A DNA stretch of 64,000 bases, from the NCBI RefSeq assembly GCF_004402045.1, contig NZ_SOMG01000012.1, forward strand, positions 62,001 to 126,000, read 5' to 3'. Within the stretch, counting starts at the first letter, position 1, and each line of letters opens with the position of its first letter. Both the position numbers and the translations under genes were made by a program. Shown here one piece after another: positions 33,904 through 42,109 of this stretch. The notes beneath the pieces are model-generated. The model was not told the DNA's origin, ran no database searches, and saw only the letters and a list, made by a program, of their open reading frames with translations. The stretch is from Lelliottia nimipressuralis (GTDB lineage Bacteria > Pseudomonadota > Gammaproteobacteria > Enterobacterales > Enterobacteriaceae).

Positions 33904-34953
33904 ATGACTCCTAATCCGTCCGACAAAGCAGGACTCCACATCTTATTAAAACTCGCCTGTCTGGTGGTTATCCTTGCGGGTATCCATGCTGCCGCCGACA
34001 TTATTGTTCAGCTCCTGCTGGCGCTCTTTTTTGCCATTGTGCTTAATCCCCTGGTCACCTGGTTTTTACGCCGGGGCGTCAGCCGCCCGGTAGCCATCAC
34101 CATCGTGGTCATCGTGATGCTGATTGCCCTGACCGCGCTTTTCGGCGTGCTGGCGGCCTCGCTGAGCGAGTTCTCCACGATGCTGCCGCAGTACAACAAA
34201 GAGCTCACGCGGAAGATCGTGGCGCTGCAGGAGATGGTGCCTTCCCTTAATCTGCATATCTCACCCGAACGGATGTTGCGCCGGATGGATTCAGAGAAAG
34301 TCATGACCTACGCCACCACCTTGATGACGGGGCTATCCGGTGCGATGGCCAGCATTCTGCTGCTGGTGATGACGGTAGTGTTTATGCTGTTCGAAGTCCG
34401 CCACGTTCCCTATAAGCTGCGCTTTGCGCTGAATAATCCACAAATTCACATTGCCGGCTTACACCGTGCATTGAAGGGCGTTTCCAAATATCTGGCGCTG
34501 AAAACGCTCCTGAGCGTATGGACCGGGGTCATTGTCTGGCTGGGGCTGATGCTGATGGACGTGCAGTTCGCGCTGATGTGGGGCGTACTGGCCTTTCTGC
34601 TGAACTACGTGCCCAATATTGGCGCGGTGCTCTCTGCCGTACCGCCGATGATTCAGGCATTTTTGTTTAATAGTTTCTACGAATGCATGTTAGTCGGCGC
34701 GCTGTTCCTCGTGGTGCACATGGTGCTGGGCAATATTCTTGAGCCGCGCATGATGGGGCACCGGCTGGGTATGTCGACGCTGGTGGTGTTTTTATCCTTA
34801 CTGGTTTGGGGATGGCTCCTGGGCCCGGTCGGGATGCTGCTCTCAGTCCCCCTGACCAGCGTGTGTAAGATCTGGATGGAGACCACCAAAGGCGGCAGCA
34901 AGCTGGCCATTCTGCTTGGGCCAGGGCGACCAAAAAGCCGGCTTCCGGGTTAA
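33904..34953 (+). CDS. yhhT: AI-2E family transporter YhhT
   Basis: 349-residue polytopic membrane protein of the AI-2E (TqsA/PerM) family with about eight transmembrane segments and the conserved FLLNYVPNIGAVLSAVPP motif. Substrate of YhhT is unknown. AAGGAACGCGC precedes the ATG. In E. coli K-12 the next gene is acpT; here a 14-kb aryl polyene operon lies between them. Confidence 0.93.
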   Translation: MTPNPSDKAGLHILLKLACLVVILAGIHAAADIIVQLLLALFFAIVLNPLVTWFLRRGVSRPVAITIVVIVMLIALTALFGVLAASLSEFSTMLPQYNKELTRKIVALQEMVPSLNLHISPERMLRRMDSEKVMTYATTLMTGLSGAMASILLLVMTVVFMLFEVRHVPYKLRFALNNPQIHIAGLHRALKGVSKYLALKTLLSVWTGVIVWLGLMLMDVQFALMWGVLAFLLNYVPNIGAVLSAVPPMIQAFLFNSFYECMLVGALFLVVHMVLGNILEPRMMGHRLGMSTLVVFLSLLVWGWLLGPVGMLLSVPLTSVCKIWMETTKGGSKLAILLGPGRPKSRLPG

Positions 34954-34975
34954 GCATCTGGGGTAGAACGGAGCA

Positions 34976-35063
34976 TTACTCTAAGGGAAATTTTTAGGAG
35001 TAACGTTATTCGCAAGCCTGCGACAACACTGTACGATGTACGCTGCAACATCGCGCTTGCGAA
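34976..35063 (+). promoter_or_regulatory. Structured leader of the aryl polyene operon (two inverted repeats)
   Basis: First dyad: TTACTCTAA (34976-34984) pairs with TTAGGAGTAA (34994-35003), one bulged base, 9-base loop. Second dyad: TTCGCAAGC (35009-35017) pairs perfectly with GCTTGCGAA (35055-35063), extended inward by GCGA/TCGC past a 2-base bulge, giving a 13-bp stem around a 27-base loop that contains GTAC-GAT-GTAC. The first may be the yhhT terminator. The second ends 40 bases before the first ape gene, suiting a leader RNA or operator. Confidence 0.6.
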
Positions 35064-35103
35064 GAAAACATCACAGAAACAGGTTTATCGCGGACGCGCT
35101 TAG

Positions 35104-35823
35104 ATGAAATTCACACTCTCTATTATCGACTGGCAGGCAAGAGCGCCAGGACTCAGCGATGCCGATGCATGGCAGGCATGGTCGCGCCAGTCTGAAGCCA
35201 TCGATCCCGCCGCGCCGCTTGCAAAACTGACTGACCTGCCGATGATGACTGCCCGCCGTCTCAATTCTGGCAGTAAGCTGGCCGTCGATATCGGTCTTGC
35301 GATGCTTCGCAAACATCGTATTGATGCCGTGGTCTACAGCAGTCGCCATGGCGAACTTGAACGCAACTATCGTATTCTGCAAGCGCTGGCGACGGAGCAA
35401 CCCGTCTCTCCCACCGATTTTGCGATGTCCGTCCACAATGCCGCGGTCGGCAACCTCACTATTACCGCGGGTCAGCCAATTGTTTCATCCTCGGTTTCTG
35501 CCGGTATAGACACTTTCCAGCAAAGTTTGTGCGAAGTGTTGAGTTTGCTCCATGCGGGCTACTCCCGCATTTTGCTGGTAGATTTTGACGGCGAACTGCC
35601 TGAGTTTTATCAAACCGGACTTCCGCCGCAGATGCCTGTCTGGCCTTACGCCCTTGCGCTGGTAATTGAAGCCGGAGACACGCTCTGCTGTGAAACCCGG
35701 GGCGCAAGCGCAGGTGAAGAGCCGGCGTTGCCGCAAAGCCTTCAGTTCCTGCGACATTATCTGAGCGACGCGCAGCGATTTACCCTTGCGGGCGAGCGTT
35801 TGCAGTGGCAGTGGACACGCTAA
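35104..35823 (+). CDS. apeC: Chain-length-factor-like ketosynthase half (ApeC)
   Basis: 239 residues resembling only the N-terminal half of a beta-ketoacyl synthase. The nucleophile region reads QPIVSSSVSAGIDTFQ, with Val131 where an active KS has Cys, so it cannot condense by itself. In aryl polyene systems such a protein pairs with the active KS (ApeO) as chain length factor. It opens the operon, and its stop overlaps the next start by one base (TAATG). The ape letters C to R fit this gene order exactly. Assignment rests on motif and position. Confidence 0.8.
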   Translation: MKFTLSIIDWQARAPGLSDADAWQAWSRQSEAIDPAAPLAKLTDLPMMTARRLNSGSKLAVDIGLAMLRKHRIDAVVYSSRHGELERNYRILQALATEQPVSPTDFAMSVHNAAVGNLTITAGQPIVSSSVSAGIDTFQQSLCEVLSLLHAGYSRILLVDFDGELPEFYQTGLPPQMPVWPYALALVIEAGDTLCCETRGASAGEEPALPQSLQFLRHYLSDAQRFTLAGERLQWQWTR

Positions 35824-36638
35824 TGAGCCGGTTCCTGTCCCGTATCAATCGGTTATGGCGCATGCTGATGACCGGATTCTGCTTCGCGCTGTTTGGCCTC
35901 GGCGGACTGCTGCTGTCGCTGGTCTGGTTTAACCTGCTGCTGGTTTTCCAGCGCGATCGCGCGAAACGCCGCCGACTGGCGCGACGCAGTATTTCAGCCA
36001 GTTTTCGGCTGTTTCTGGCGGTCGTTCGCGGAACCGGCGTGCTGGATTACCGTTTCACCAACCTGGACGTATTGCGCGCCGAGCGCGGCTGCCTGGTGAT
36101 AGCGAACCATCCTTCGCTGCTGGACTATGTGATTCTCGCTTCGGTCATGAACGAAACCGACTGTCTGGTGAAAAGCGCGTTGCTGCGTAACCCCTTCGTC
36201 AGCGGCGTGATCCGTGCAGCCGACTACCTGATCAACAGCGAAGCAGAAACGCTGCTTCGTGCCAGCCAGCAGCGTCTGGCACAGGGGGATACCCTGCTTA
36301 TCTTTCCGGAAGGCACCCGCACCCGCGCAGGTGAAGCCATTACCCTGCAACGGGGGGCGGCGAATATCGCCGTTCGTTGCAACCGATCCCTGCGCGTGGT
36401 GGTGATCCACTGTAGCGAACGCATGCTGGATAAACAGAGTCGCTGGTACAATGTGCCGCCCAAAAAACCTGTTTTTACCGTGGATGTACGCGAACGCATC
36501 AACATTCATGATTTTTACGATGCAAGCCAGCATGAACCTGCGCTGGCGGCAAGGCAGTTAAACCGGCATATGCAGCAGCAATTAATATCCGGTCTTCAAT
36601 CTTTGTCAGGAATAAAAGATGCAAGCGCTCTATCTTGA
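35823..36638 (+). CDS. apeD: PlsC-like 1-acyl-glycerophosphate-type acyltransferase (ApeD)
   Basis: 271 residues with an N-terminal hydrophobic helix (about 12-42) and the acyltransferase motifs NHPSLLD (HX4D) and FPEGTRT. Such enzymes transfer an acyl chain to a glycerophospholipid-like acceptor at the inner membrane. In this operon it probably helps attach the polyene or a fatty chain to the lipid anchor. The ATG at 35823 overlaps the previous stop; a frame extension to 35805 is not needed. It overlaps the next gene by 20 bases. Confidence 0.82.
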   Translation: MSRFLSRINRLWRMLMTGFCFALFGLGGLLLSLVWFNLLLVFQRDRAKRRRLARRSISASFRLFLAVVRGTGVLDYRFTNLDVLRAERGCLVIANHPSLLDYVILASVMNETDCLVKSALLRNPFVSGVIRAADYLINSEAETLLRASQQRLAQGDTLLIFPEGTRTRAGEAITLQRGAANIAVRCNRSLRVVVIHCSERMLDKQSRWYNVPPKKPVFTVDVRERINIHDFYDASQHEPALAARQLNRHMQQQLISGLQSLSGIKDASALS

Positions 36639-36876
36639 AATTAAGAATCTCATTATCTCTACGCTGAATCTGGAAGAACTTACCCCAGAGGATATCGATA
36701 CCGACGCTCCGCTGTTTGGCGACGGACTGGGTCTGGACTCCATTGATGCCCTGGAGCTGGGGCTGGCTGTGAAAAATCAGTACGGCGTAGTGCTTTCTGC
36801 CGAAAGCGACGAGATGCGTCAGCACTTCTATTCCGTTGCCACGCTCGCCGCTTTTATCCATCAACAACGCGCCTGA
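36619..36876 (+). CDS. apeE: Acyl carrier protein 1 of the aryl polyene system (ApeE)
   Basis: 85-residue acidic carrier protein with the phosphopantetheine site GLGLDSIDALEL (Ser41). It holds the growing aryl polyene or the aryl starter as thioester. The ATG lies inside the 3' end of apeD with CAGGAA in front. The presence of two distinct carrier proteins in the cluster matches the described APE type II polyketide synthases. AcpT at the end of the operon is the likely activator. Confidence 0.9.
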   Translation: MQALYLEIKNLIISTLNLEELTPEDIDTDAPLFGDGLGLDSIDALELGLAVKNQYGVVLSAESDEMRQHFYSVATLAAFIHQQRA

Positions 36877-36888
36877 GAATGACCCGCT

Positions 36889-37140
36889 ATGACAGAACAA
36901 GAAACGATTTATCAGGAAGTCTCTGCGCTTCTTATTAAACTTTTTGAACTCGCCCCTGAGGACATTACGCCGGAGGCCCGGCTTTATGAAGACCTGGATC
37001 TCGACAGCATAGATGCCGTAGATATGGTGGTTAACCTGCAGAAGAAGACGGGCCATAAAATTAAGCCTGAGACCTTCAAAGCGGTGCGCACCGTTCAGGA
37101 CATCGTGGACGTTGTGGAACAACTCCAGCGCGAAGCCTGA
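36889..37140 (+). CDS. apeF: Acyl carrier protein 2 of the aryl polyene system (ApeF)
   Basis: 83 residues; phosphopantetheine site DLDLDSIDAVDM with Ser40. It differs clearly from the first carrier outside the helix II region, suggesting divided roles (starter loading versus extension). It starts 12 bases after apeE. I cannot tell from sequence alone which carrier takes which role. Confidence 0.9.
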   Translation: MTEQETIYQEVSALLIKLFELAPEDITPEARLYEDLDLDSIDAVDMVVNLQKKTGHKIKPETFKAVRTVQDIVDVVEQLQREA

Positions 37141-37141
37141 C

Positions 37142-37717
37142 GTGCCTGCCATTCCGCTCATCCCGATACTGACGGGCCTGATGCTGCTGGCATGGCCTTT
37201 TTTGATTGGCTATGGCCTTGCAAGCCACAATTTACAGTGGATACTGCCCGTGATGGCGCTGGTGTTGCTGCTGCGTTTATATCAGGCGCGCCAACATAGC
37301 GGTCCCCTGCGCTACGTTTTCCTGAGCGTGACGCTGGCCGGGGTGGTTCTGTGCGTTGCGAGCGCGCTTCTGCACGCTCACCAGTGGGTACTGTTTTATC
37401 CGGTGGTCGTCAATCTGGTGATGCTGGTGGTCTTTGGGGGCTCGCTGTGGACATCCATGCCGATGGTTGAACGGCTGGCGCGGATACGCGAGCCCCACTT
37501 GTCTCCTGCCGGGGTGCGTTACACGCGCAAGGTCACTCAAGTCTGGTGCGGCTTTTTTATCGGCAACGGGGCAATCGCGCTGTTTACCGTGTTGTACGCC
37601 GACATGCGCCTGTGGACGTTGTGGAACGGGATAATTGCCTACATCCTGATGGGAACGCTGATGGCCTCCGAGTGGCTGGTGCGCCAGCGGGTGATGAAAA
37701 GAGAGAACGATGAGTAA
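37142..37717 (+). CDS. apeG: COG4648-type inner-membrane protein of the APE cluster (ApeG)
   Basis: About 191 residues with five to six hydrophobic segments, including one near the start and a last one around IIAYILMGTLMASEWL. Related proteins are found only next to aryl polyene-type fatty acid/polyketide genes; the biochemical role is unknown. I chose GTG at 37142, one base after the apeF stop. A GTG at 37112 inside apeF would add ten residues. The 3' end overlaps apeH by 8 bases. Confidence 0.7.
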   Translation: MPAIPLIPILTGLMLLAWPFLIGYGLASHNLQWILPVMALVLLLRLYQARQHSGPLRYVFLSVTLAGVVLCVASALLHAHQWVLFYPVVVNLVMLVVFGGSLWTSMPMVERLARIREPHLSPAGVRYTRKVTQVWCGFFIGNGAIALFTVLYADMRLWTLWNGIIAYILMGTLMASEWLVRQRVMKRENDE

Positions 37718-39059
37718 ACCCCTTCCTCTTAGCCAGTGGCTAAATGCCCCGCGTCCTGATGAGGCACCGATCGCCTGGCTCGACGAACGCGTCTGGACCC
37801 TCGGCGACCTGCGCCACGATGTCACGCGGCTGGTCGACATGCTGCGTCAGGAGGAAGGCGAGCGCTGGGCGCTCTGTTTTGAAAACGGCTATCTTTTTAT
37901 CGTCGCCCTGCTGGCGACGCTTCATGCGGGTAAAACGCCCGTGCTCCCCGGCCACAGCCGGGCTGCGCAGCTTAACGAACAGCGGGCCATGTTCAGCGGC
38001 GTCCTGAGTGACACAACGCTCGACTTCTCGGGGCGGCAGCGGTTGGTGGCTTCCACGCCGCGAACAAACAACGACTTTTCCCCCCTGCCTGCCATTGACG
38101 ATACGCGCGTGATCGAGCTTTTTACCTCTGGCTCTACCGGCGTGCCGCAGCGGGTGATTAAGCCGGTTATTAGCCTGGATCGGGAAGCCCGTTTACTCGC
38201 TGACCGGTTTGGCGAACGACTGACGGGCTGTAGCGTCGTGGCATCCGTGGTGTTGCATCACCTGTATGGCCTGACGTTTCGCGTCGTCTTACCCATGGCG
38301 CTCGGTCTATCAGTACATGCCCGTCTGCTCAACTATGCCGAGCAGCTCTCAGCCCTGTCCCACGACAAACGCTATCTTTTCATCAGCAGCCCGGCGTTCC
38401 TCAAGCGGCTGGATACGGCACTGACGCCGCCTCCCATTGCCCTGCTCTTCTCCGCAGGGGGCGTACTGCCCTGGCGAGACATCACCGCGTTTCAGAGCTG
38501 GCTCAACGTCTGGCCCGATGAAATCTACGGCAGCACCGAAACGGGAGTCATGGCCTGGCGTCACCGTCAGGATGAAACCACGCTCTGGCAGCCATTCCCC
38601 GGCGTGACGTTCCACGGCGATCGCGTGACGTCGCCGCTGATCCACGAGGCAGAAGGGATAGCGCTGGATGATATCCTGCACTTCGCGGCTGACGGGCAGT
38701 TCAACATCGTTGGACGCCGGGGTCGGGTGGTCAAAATTGAAGATAAACGCATTTCGCTCGATGAGATTGAGCAGAGGTTACTGGCGCTGGACGGCATCTG
38801 CGACGCCGCCGCGCTGGCGGTCTCGCGCCGTGGACGCCAGGCCATTGGCGTGCTGTTGGTGCTCAGCGACGCGGCGCGTTTGCACAGAGATAACGTGGGT
38901 AGAAATGCTCAGGAATCCGCCTGGCGTCGCGCCCTTCGCCCCTGCCTTGAACCGGTTGCCGTGCCCCGCTACTGGCGGATCGTCGATGAAATCCCGGTCA
39001 ACAGCATGAACAAGCGTGTGACTGCGCAGTTACAGGAGCTATTTCATGAAGATTCATGA
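37710..39059 (+). CDS. apeH: Acyl-AMP ligase for the aryl starter unit (ApeH)
   Basis: 449-residue member of the ANL (AMP-binding) superfamily. The P-loop LFTSGSTGVPQRVIKP and the adenylation motif EIYGSTETGVMAWR are present, as is a C-terminal GRRGRVVKIEDKRISL hinge. In studied APE systems this enzyme activates a hydroxybenzoate-type acid and loads it onto the carrier protein. It overlaps apeG by 8 bases and apeI by 14. Confidence 0.85.
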   Translation: MSKPLPLSQWLNAPRPDEAPIAWLDERVWTLGDLRHDVTRLVDMLRQEEGERWALCFENGYLFIVALLATLHAGKTPVLPGHSRAAQLNEQRAMFSGVLSDTTLDFSGRQRLVASTPRTNNDFSPLPAIDDTRVIELFTSGSTGVPQRVIKPVISLDREARLLADRFGERLTGCSVVASVVLHHLYGLTFRVVLPMALGLSVHARLLNYAEQLSALSHDKRYLFISSPAFLKRLDTALTPPPIALLFSAGGVLPWRDITAFQSWLNVWPDEIYGSTETGVMAWRHRQDETTLWQPFPGVTFHGDRVTSPLIHEAEGIALDDILHFAADGQFNIVGRRGRVVKIEDKRISLDEIEQRLLALDGICDAAALAVSRRGRQAIGVLLVLSDAARLHRDNVGRNAQESAWRRALRPCLEPVAVPRYWRIVDEIPVNSMNKRVTAQLQELFHEDS

Positions 39060-39399
39060 AATCGAACGCCACCAGCCCCAGCCGGAGCATCTGGAGATAA
39101 CCCTTTATCTTGATCCTGACCTGCTCTGGTTTAAGGGGCATTTTGCCGTCCAGCCGCTGCTCCCGGGCGTTGCACAACTCGACTGGGTCATGCATTACGC
39201 CATCACCCTGATGGCACCGGGCTACCGTTTTCACAGCATTCAGAATGTGAAGTTTGCCGCCCCACTGTTGCCGGACAACACGGTGACGCTGGTCCTTGAC
39301 TGGCACCCCGCACGTCAGATGCTCAGCTTCAGCTACCAGCGCCATGCGGGCAGCGAGCGCCATACCGCCAGCAGCGGGAAGATTCGCCTATGTCAGTAA
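39046..39399 (+). CDS. apeI: Hotdog-fold dehydratase (ApeI)
   Basis: 117-residue FabZ/FabA-like hotdog protein. The core GHFAVQPLLPGVAQLDW corresponds to the dehydratase GHFxxxPxxPGV motif with its catalytic His. In described systems it works with ApeP as a heterodimeric 3-hydroxyacyl-ACP dehydratase, giving the conjugated double bonds. It overlaps both neighbours (14 and 10 bases). Confidence 0.82.
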   Translation: MKIHEIERHQPQPEHLEITLYLDPDLLWFKGHFAVQPLLPGVAQLDWVMHYAITLMAPGYRFHSIQNVKFAAPLLPDNTVTLVLDWHPARQMLSFSYQRHAGSERHTASSGKIRLCQ

Positions 39400-41081
39400 C
39401 GTTCCGTCCCTGCGTGCTGATCCCCTGCTACAACCACGGTGCGATGATGGCAACGGTGCTCGCACGCCTGGCGCCGTTTGAACTCCCGTGCCTGGTGGTG
39501 GACGACGGCAGTGAAGAACACACGCGCCGCACCCTTGCACACTTAGCGGAGCAGCATCCTCAGGTCACGCTACTGCGTCTGGCGAAAAACAGCGGCAAAG
39601 GAGTGGCGGTGATGGCGGGGCTGAAAGCCTGCGCTGAGCGCGGCTTCACCCATGCGATCCAGGTGGACGCCGATGGCCAGCACGCCATTGAAGATATCCC
39701 CCGGTTTCTGGCGCTGGCGCAACGTCACCCTGATGCACTGATTTCCGGTCAGCCCGTTTACGATGACTCTATTCCACGCGCGCGCCTCTACGGACGCTGG
39801 ATAACGCACGTATGGGTCTGGATTGAGACCCTGTCCCTGCAGCTGAAAGACAGCATGTGCGGCTTTCGGGTCTACCCGATTGCACCGGTCATGCAGCTTG
39901 CCGCCCGGACGTCGCTCGGCAAGCGCATGGAATTTGATACGGAAGTGATGGTCCGTCTCTACTGGCAGGGCAATACGAGCTATTTTCTGCCGACCCGTGT
40001 CACCTACCCGGCAGATGGTGTATCCCACTTCGATGCGCTAAAAGATAACGTGCGCATCTCGCTGATGCATACCCGTCTGTTCCTGGGAATGCTGCCGCGC
40101 ATCCCCTCCCTACTGATGCGCCATCGCCCGCAGCACTGGGCGCAACAGCAGGAAGTGAAAGGGCTGTGGGGAATGCGCCTGATGTTACGCGTCTGGCAGC
40201 TGCTTGGGCGCAAGGCCTTCACCCTCCTGCTGTGGCCGGTCACGGCCGTTTACTGGCTAACCGCTCGTTCGGCGCGTCACGCATCGCGGCAATGGCTGAG
40301 GCGCGTTAAGCAGGTTATGGCGCAGCGGCAGATCCCTCAGCCACCCCGGCTGCACAGCTTTTTCCACTTCCTGCGTTTTGGTCAAGCCATGCTGAACAAA
40401 GTGGCCAGCTGGCGCGGCGAGATGCACCTTCATCGCGATCTGGTATTTGCGCCGGGCGCCAGCGAGGCGCTGGGGCTGGACGACCCTCAGGGCAAACTGC
40501 TGCTGGCTTCGCATCTTGGCGATGTGGAAGCCTGCCGGGCGCTGGCCCAGCGTGAAGGGGGAAAAACCATCAACGCGCTGGTCTTTAGCGATAACGCCCA
40601 GCGCTTTAAGCAGATCATGGAAGAGATGGCTCCGCAGGCGGGCATTAACCTGATGCCCGTCACCGACATCGGCCCGGAGACCGCTATCCTGATTAAAGAA
40701 AAACTGGATCGCGGAGAGTGGGTAGCCATCGTGGGCGACCGGATCGCCGTCACGCCACAGCGCGGCGGCAGCTGGCGCGTGATCTGGAGCGATTTTATGG
40801 GCCAGCCCGCGCCGTTCCCGCAGGGGCCATTTATCCTGGCCTCTATTTTGCGCTGTCCGGTGGTGCTGATTTTTGCCCTCAGCCAGCAGGGGAAGCTTAC
40901 CCTGCACTGCGAACCGTTTGCCGACCCGCTGCTCCTGCCTCGCGGTGAACGCCAGCAGGCGCTGCAACAGACTGTCGATCGCTATGCCCAGCGGCTGGAG
41001 CATTACGCCTTACTGTCGCCGCTCGACTGGTTTAATTTTTTCGATTTCTGGCAGTTGCCCGAGATCGCCGAGAAGGAGTAA
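39390..41081 (+). CDS. apeJ: Fused family 2 glycosyltransferase and LpxL-like acyltransferase (ApeJ)
   Basis: 563 residues with two domains. Residues about 1-245 are a GT-A glycosyltransferase (CVLIPCYNHGAM, VVDDGS, VDADGQHAIEDIP). Residues about 290-563 look like the LpxL/HtrB lysophospholipid acyltransferase family (LLLASHLGDVEACRAL, VGDRIAVTPQRGGSWRV, ending in SPLDWFNFFDFW). A transmembrane stretch lies between them near 265-285. It could build a glycosylated and acylated membrane anchor for the pigment. The fusion is seen directly; the product is inferred. Confidence 0.82.
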   Translation: MSVTFRPCVLIPCYNHGAMMATVLARLAPFELPCLVVDDGSEEHTRRTLAHLAEQHPQVTLLRLAKNSGKGVAVMAGLKACAERGFTHAIQVDADGQHAIEDIPRFLALAQRHPDALISGQPVYDDSIPRARLYGRWITHVWVWIETLSLQLKDSMCGFRVYPIAPVMQLAARTSLGKRMEFDTEVMVRLYWQGNTSYFLPTRVTYPADGVSHFDALKDNVRISLMHTRLFLGMLPRIPSLLMRHRPQHWAQQQEVKGLWGMRLMLRVWQLLGRKAFTLLLWPVTAVYWLTARSARHASRQWLRRVKQVMAQRQIPQPPRLHSFFHFLRFGQAMLNKVASWRGEMHLHRDLVFAPGASEALGLDDPQGKLLLASHLGDVEACRALAQREGGKTINALVFSDNAQRFKQIMEEMAPQAGINLMPVTDIGPETAILIKEKLDRGEWVAIVGDRIAVTPQRGGSWRVIWSDFMGQPAPFPQGPFILASILRCPVVLIFALSQQGKLTLHCEPFADPLLLPRGERQQALQQTVDRYAQRLEHYALLSPLDWFNFFDFWQLPEIAEKE

Positions 41082-41084
41082 AGG

Positions 41085-41507
41085 GTGCTGACCGATCCCC
41101 GCTTTACGACGGAAGTTGAGTTAACCGTCCCGTTCCACGACGTCGATATGATGGGCGTGGTCTGGCACGGTAACTATTTCCGTTACTTTGAGATTGCCCG
41201 CGAGGCTCTGCTCAATCAGTTCGATTACGGCTATCGCCAGATGAAGGACTCGGGCTACGTCTGGCCGGTTGTCGATACGCGTGTGAAGTACCGCGATGCG
41301 GTGACGTTTGAGCAACGAATCCGGGTACGTGCGCACATTGAAGAGTATGAAAATCGGCTGCGCATTGCCTATCAAATCTTCGACGCGCAGACCGGTAAAC
41401 GGACCACGACCGGTTACACCATCCAGGTGGCGGTCGACGAGGCCACCCGCGAAATGTGCTTTGTCAGCCCGGCAATACTGTTTGAACGTATGGGAGTGAC
41501 GCCATGA
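41085..41507 (+). CDS. apeK: 4-hydroxybenzoyl-CoA-type acyl thioesterase (ApeK)
   Basis: 140-residue hotdog thioesterase of the YbgC/4HBT class; VPFHDVDMMGVVWHGNYFRYFE carries the catalytic Asp and neighbours. It may release or edit acyl chains on the carrier proteins. The start is GTG at 41085, 8 bases after AAGGAG (41072-41077), which lies in the end of apeJ. It overlaps apeL by 4 bases (ATGA). Confidence 0.83.
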   Translation: MLTDPRFTTEVELTVPFHDVDMMGVVWHGNYFRYFEIAREALLNQFDYGYRQMKDSGYVWPVVDTRVKYRDAVTFEQRIRVRAHIEEYENRLRIAYQIFDAQTGKRTTTGYTIQVAVDEATREMCFVSPAILFERMGVTP

Positions 41508-42109
41508 AATGGTTGCCTTTGCTGGCGCTGATCTTCAGCCCGCTGGTCAGCGCCGTGACGCTGGATGAGTTGCAGCAGCGCTTCACAGAGCAACCTGTGG
41601 TGCGCGCGCACTTCGAGCAGGTTCGCACGATAAAAGATATGCCGCAGCCGCTGCGTTCCCAGGGCGAGATGCTGATCGCCCGCGATAGCGGCCTGCTGTG
41701 GGATCAAAAAGCCCCGTTCCCCATGACGCTGCTGCTGGACGACAAACGAATGGTTCAGGCGATCAACGGCCAGCCGCCGCAGACCATTACCGCCGAGAAT
41801 AACCCGCAGATGTTCCAGTTTAACCACCTGCTGCGGGCGTTGTTCCAGGCCGACCGCAAGGTGCTGGAAGAAAACTTCCGCATCGATTTTAAAGACCTGG
41901 GAGAAGGCCGCTGGTCGCTGGTGCTCACCCCAAAAACGACGCCGTTGGACAAGATTTTCGCCACCCTCGATCTGGGCGGTGCAACGTATCTGGAGTCCGT
42001 TCGTCTCAACGACAAACAGGGCGATCGCACAGATATCACCCTCAGCCGCCACCAGCTGACGCCCGCCAGCCTGACCGATGACGAACGCCAACGCTTTGCC
42101 GCACCGTAA
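41504..42109 (+). CDS. apeL: LolA-like periplasmic carrier protein (ApeL)
   Basis: 201 residues with a signal peptide (MKWLPLLALIFSPLVSA) and the LolA-type half-barrel sequence (TLDELQQRF, SGLLWDQKAPFPMTLLLDD). LolA carries lipoproteins across the periplasm; this relative probably carries the lipidated pigment to the outer membrane, where aryl polyenes are found. It overlaps apeM by 32 bases. Confidence 0.85.
   Translation: MKWLPLLALIFSPLVSAVTLDELQQRFTEQPVVRAHFEQVRTIKDMPQPLRSQGEMLIARDSGLLWDQKAPFPMTLLLDDKRMVQAINGQPPQTITAENNPQMFQFNHLLRALFQADRKVLEENFRIDFKDLGEGRWSLVLTPKTTPLDKIFATLDLGGATYLESVRLNDKQGDRTDITLSRHQLTPASLTDDERQRFAAP

Noticed and set aside
34959-34969. Possible ops element (RfaH recruitment) before the aryl polyene operon
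   Set aside because: TGGGGTAG keeps the GGTAG core but mismatches two of the first three bases and the downstream T of the ops consensus. Too weak to claim.
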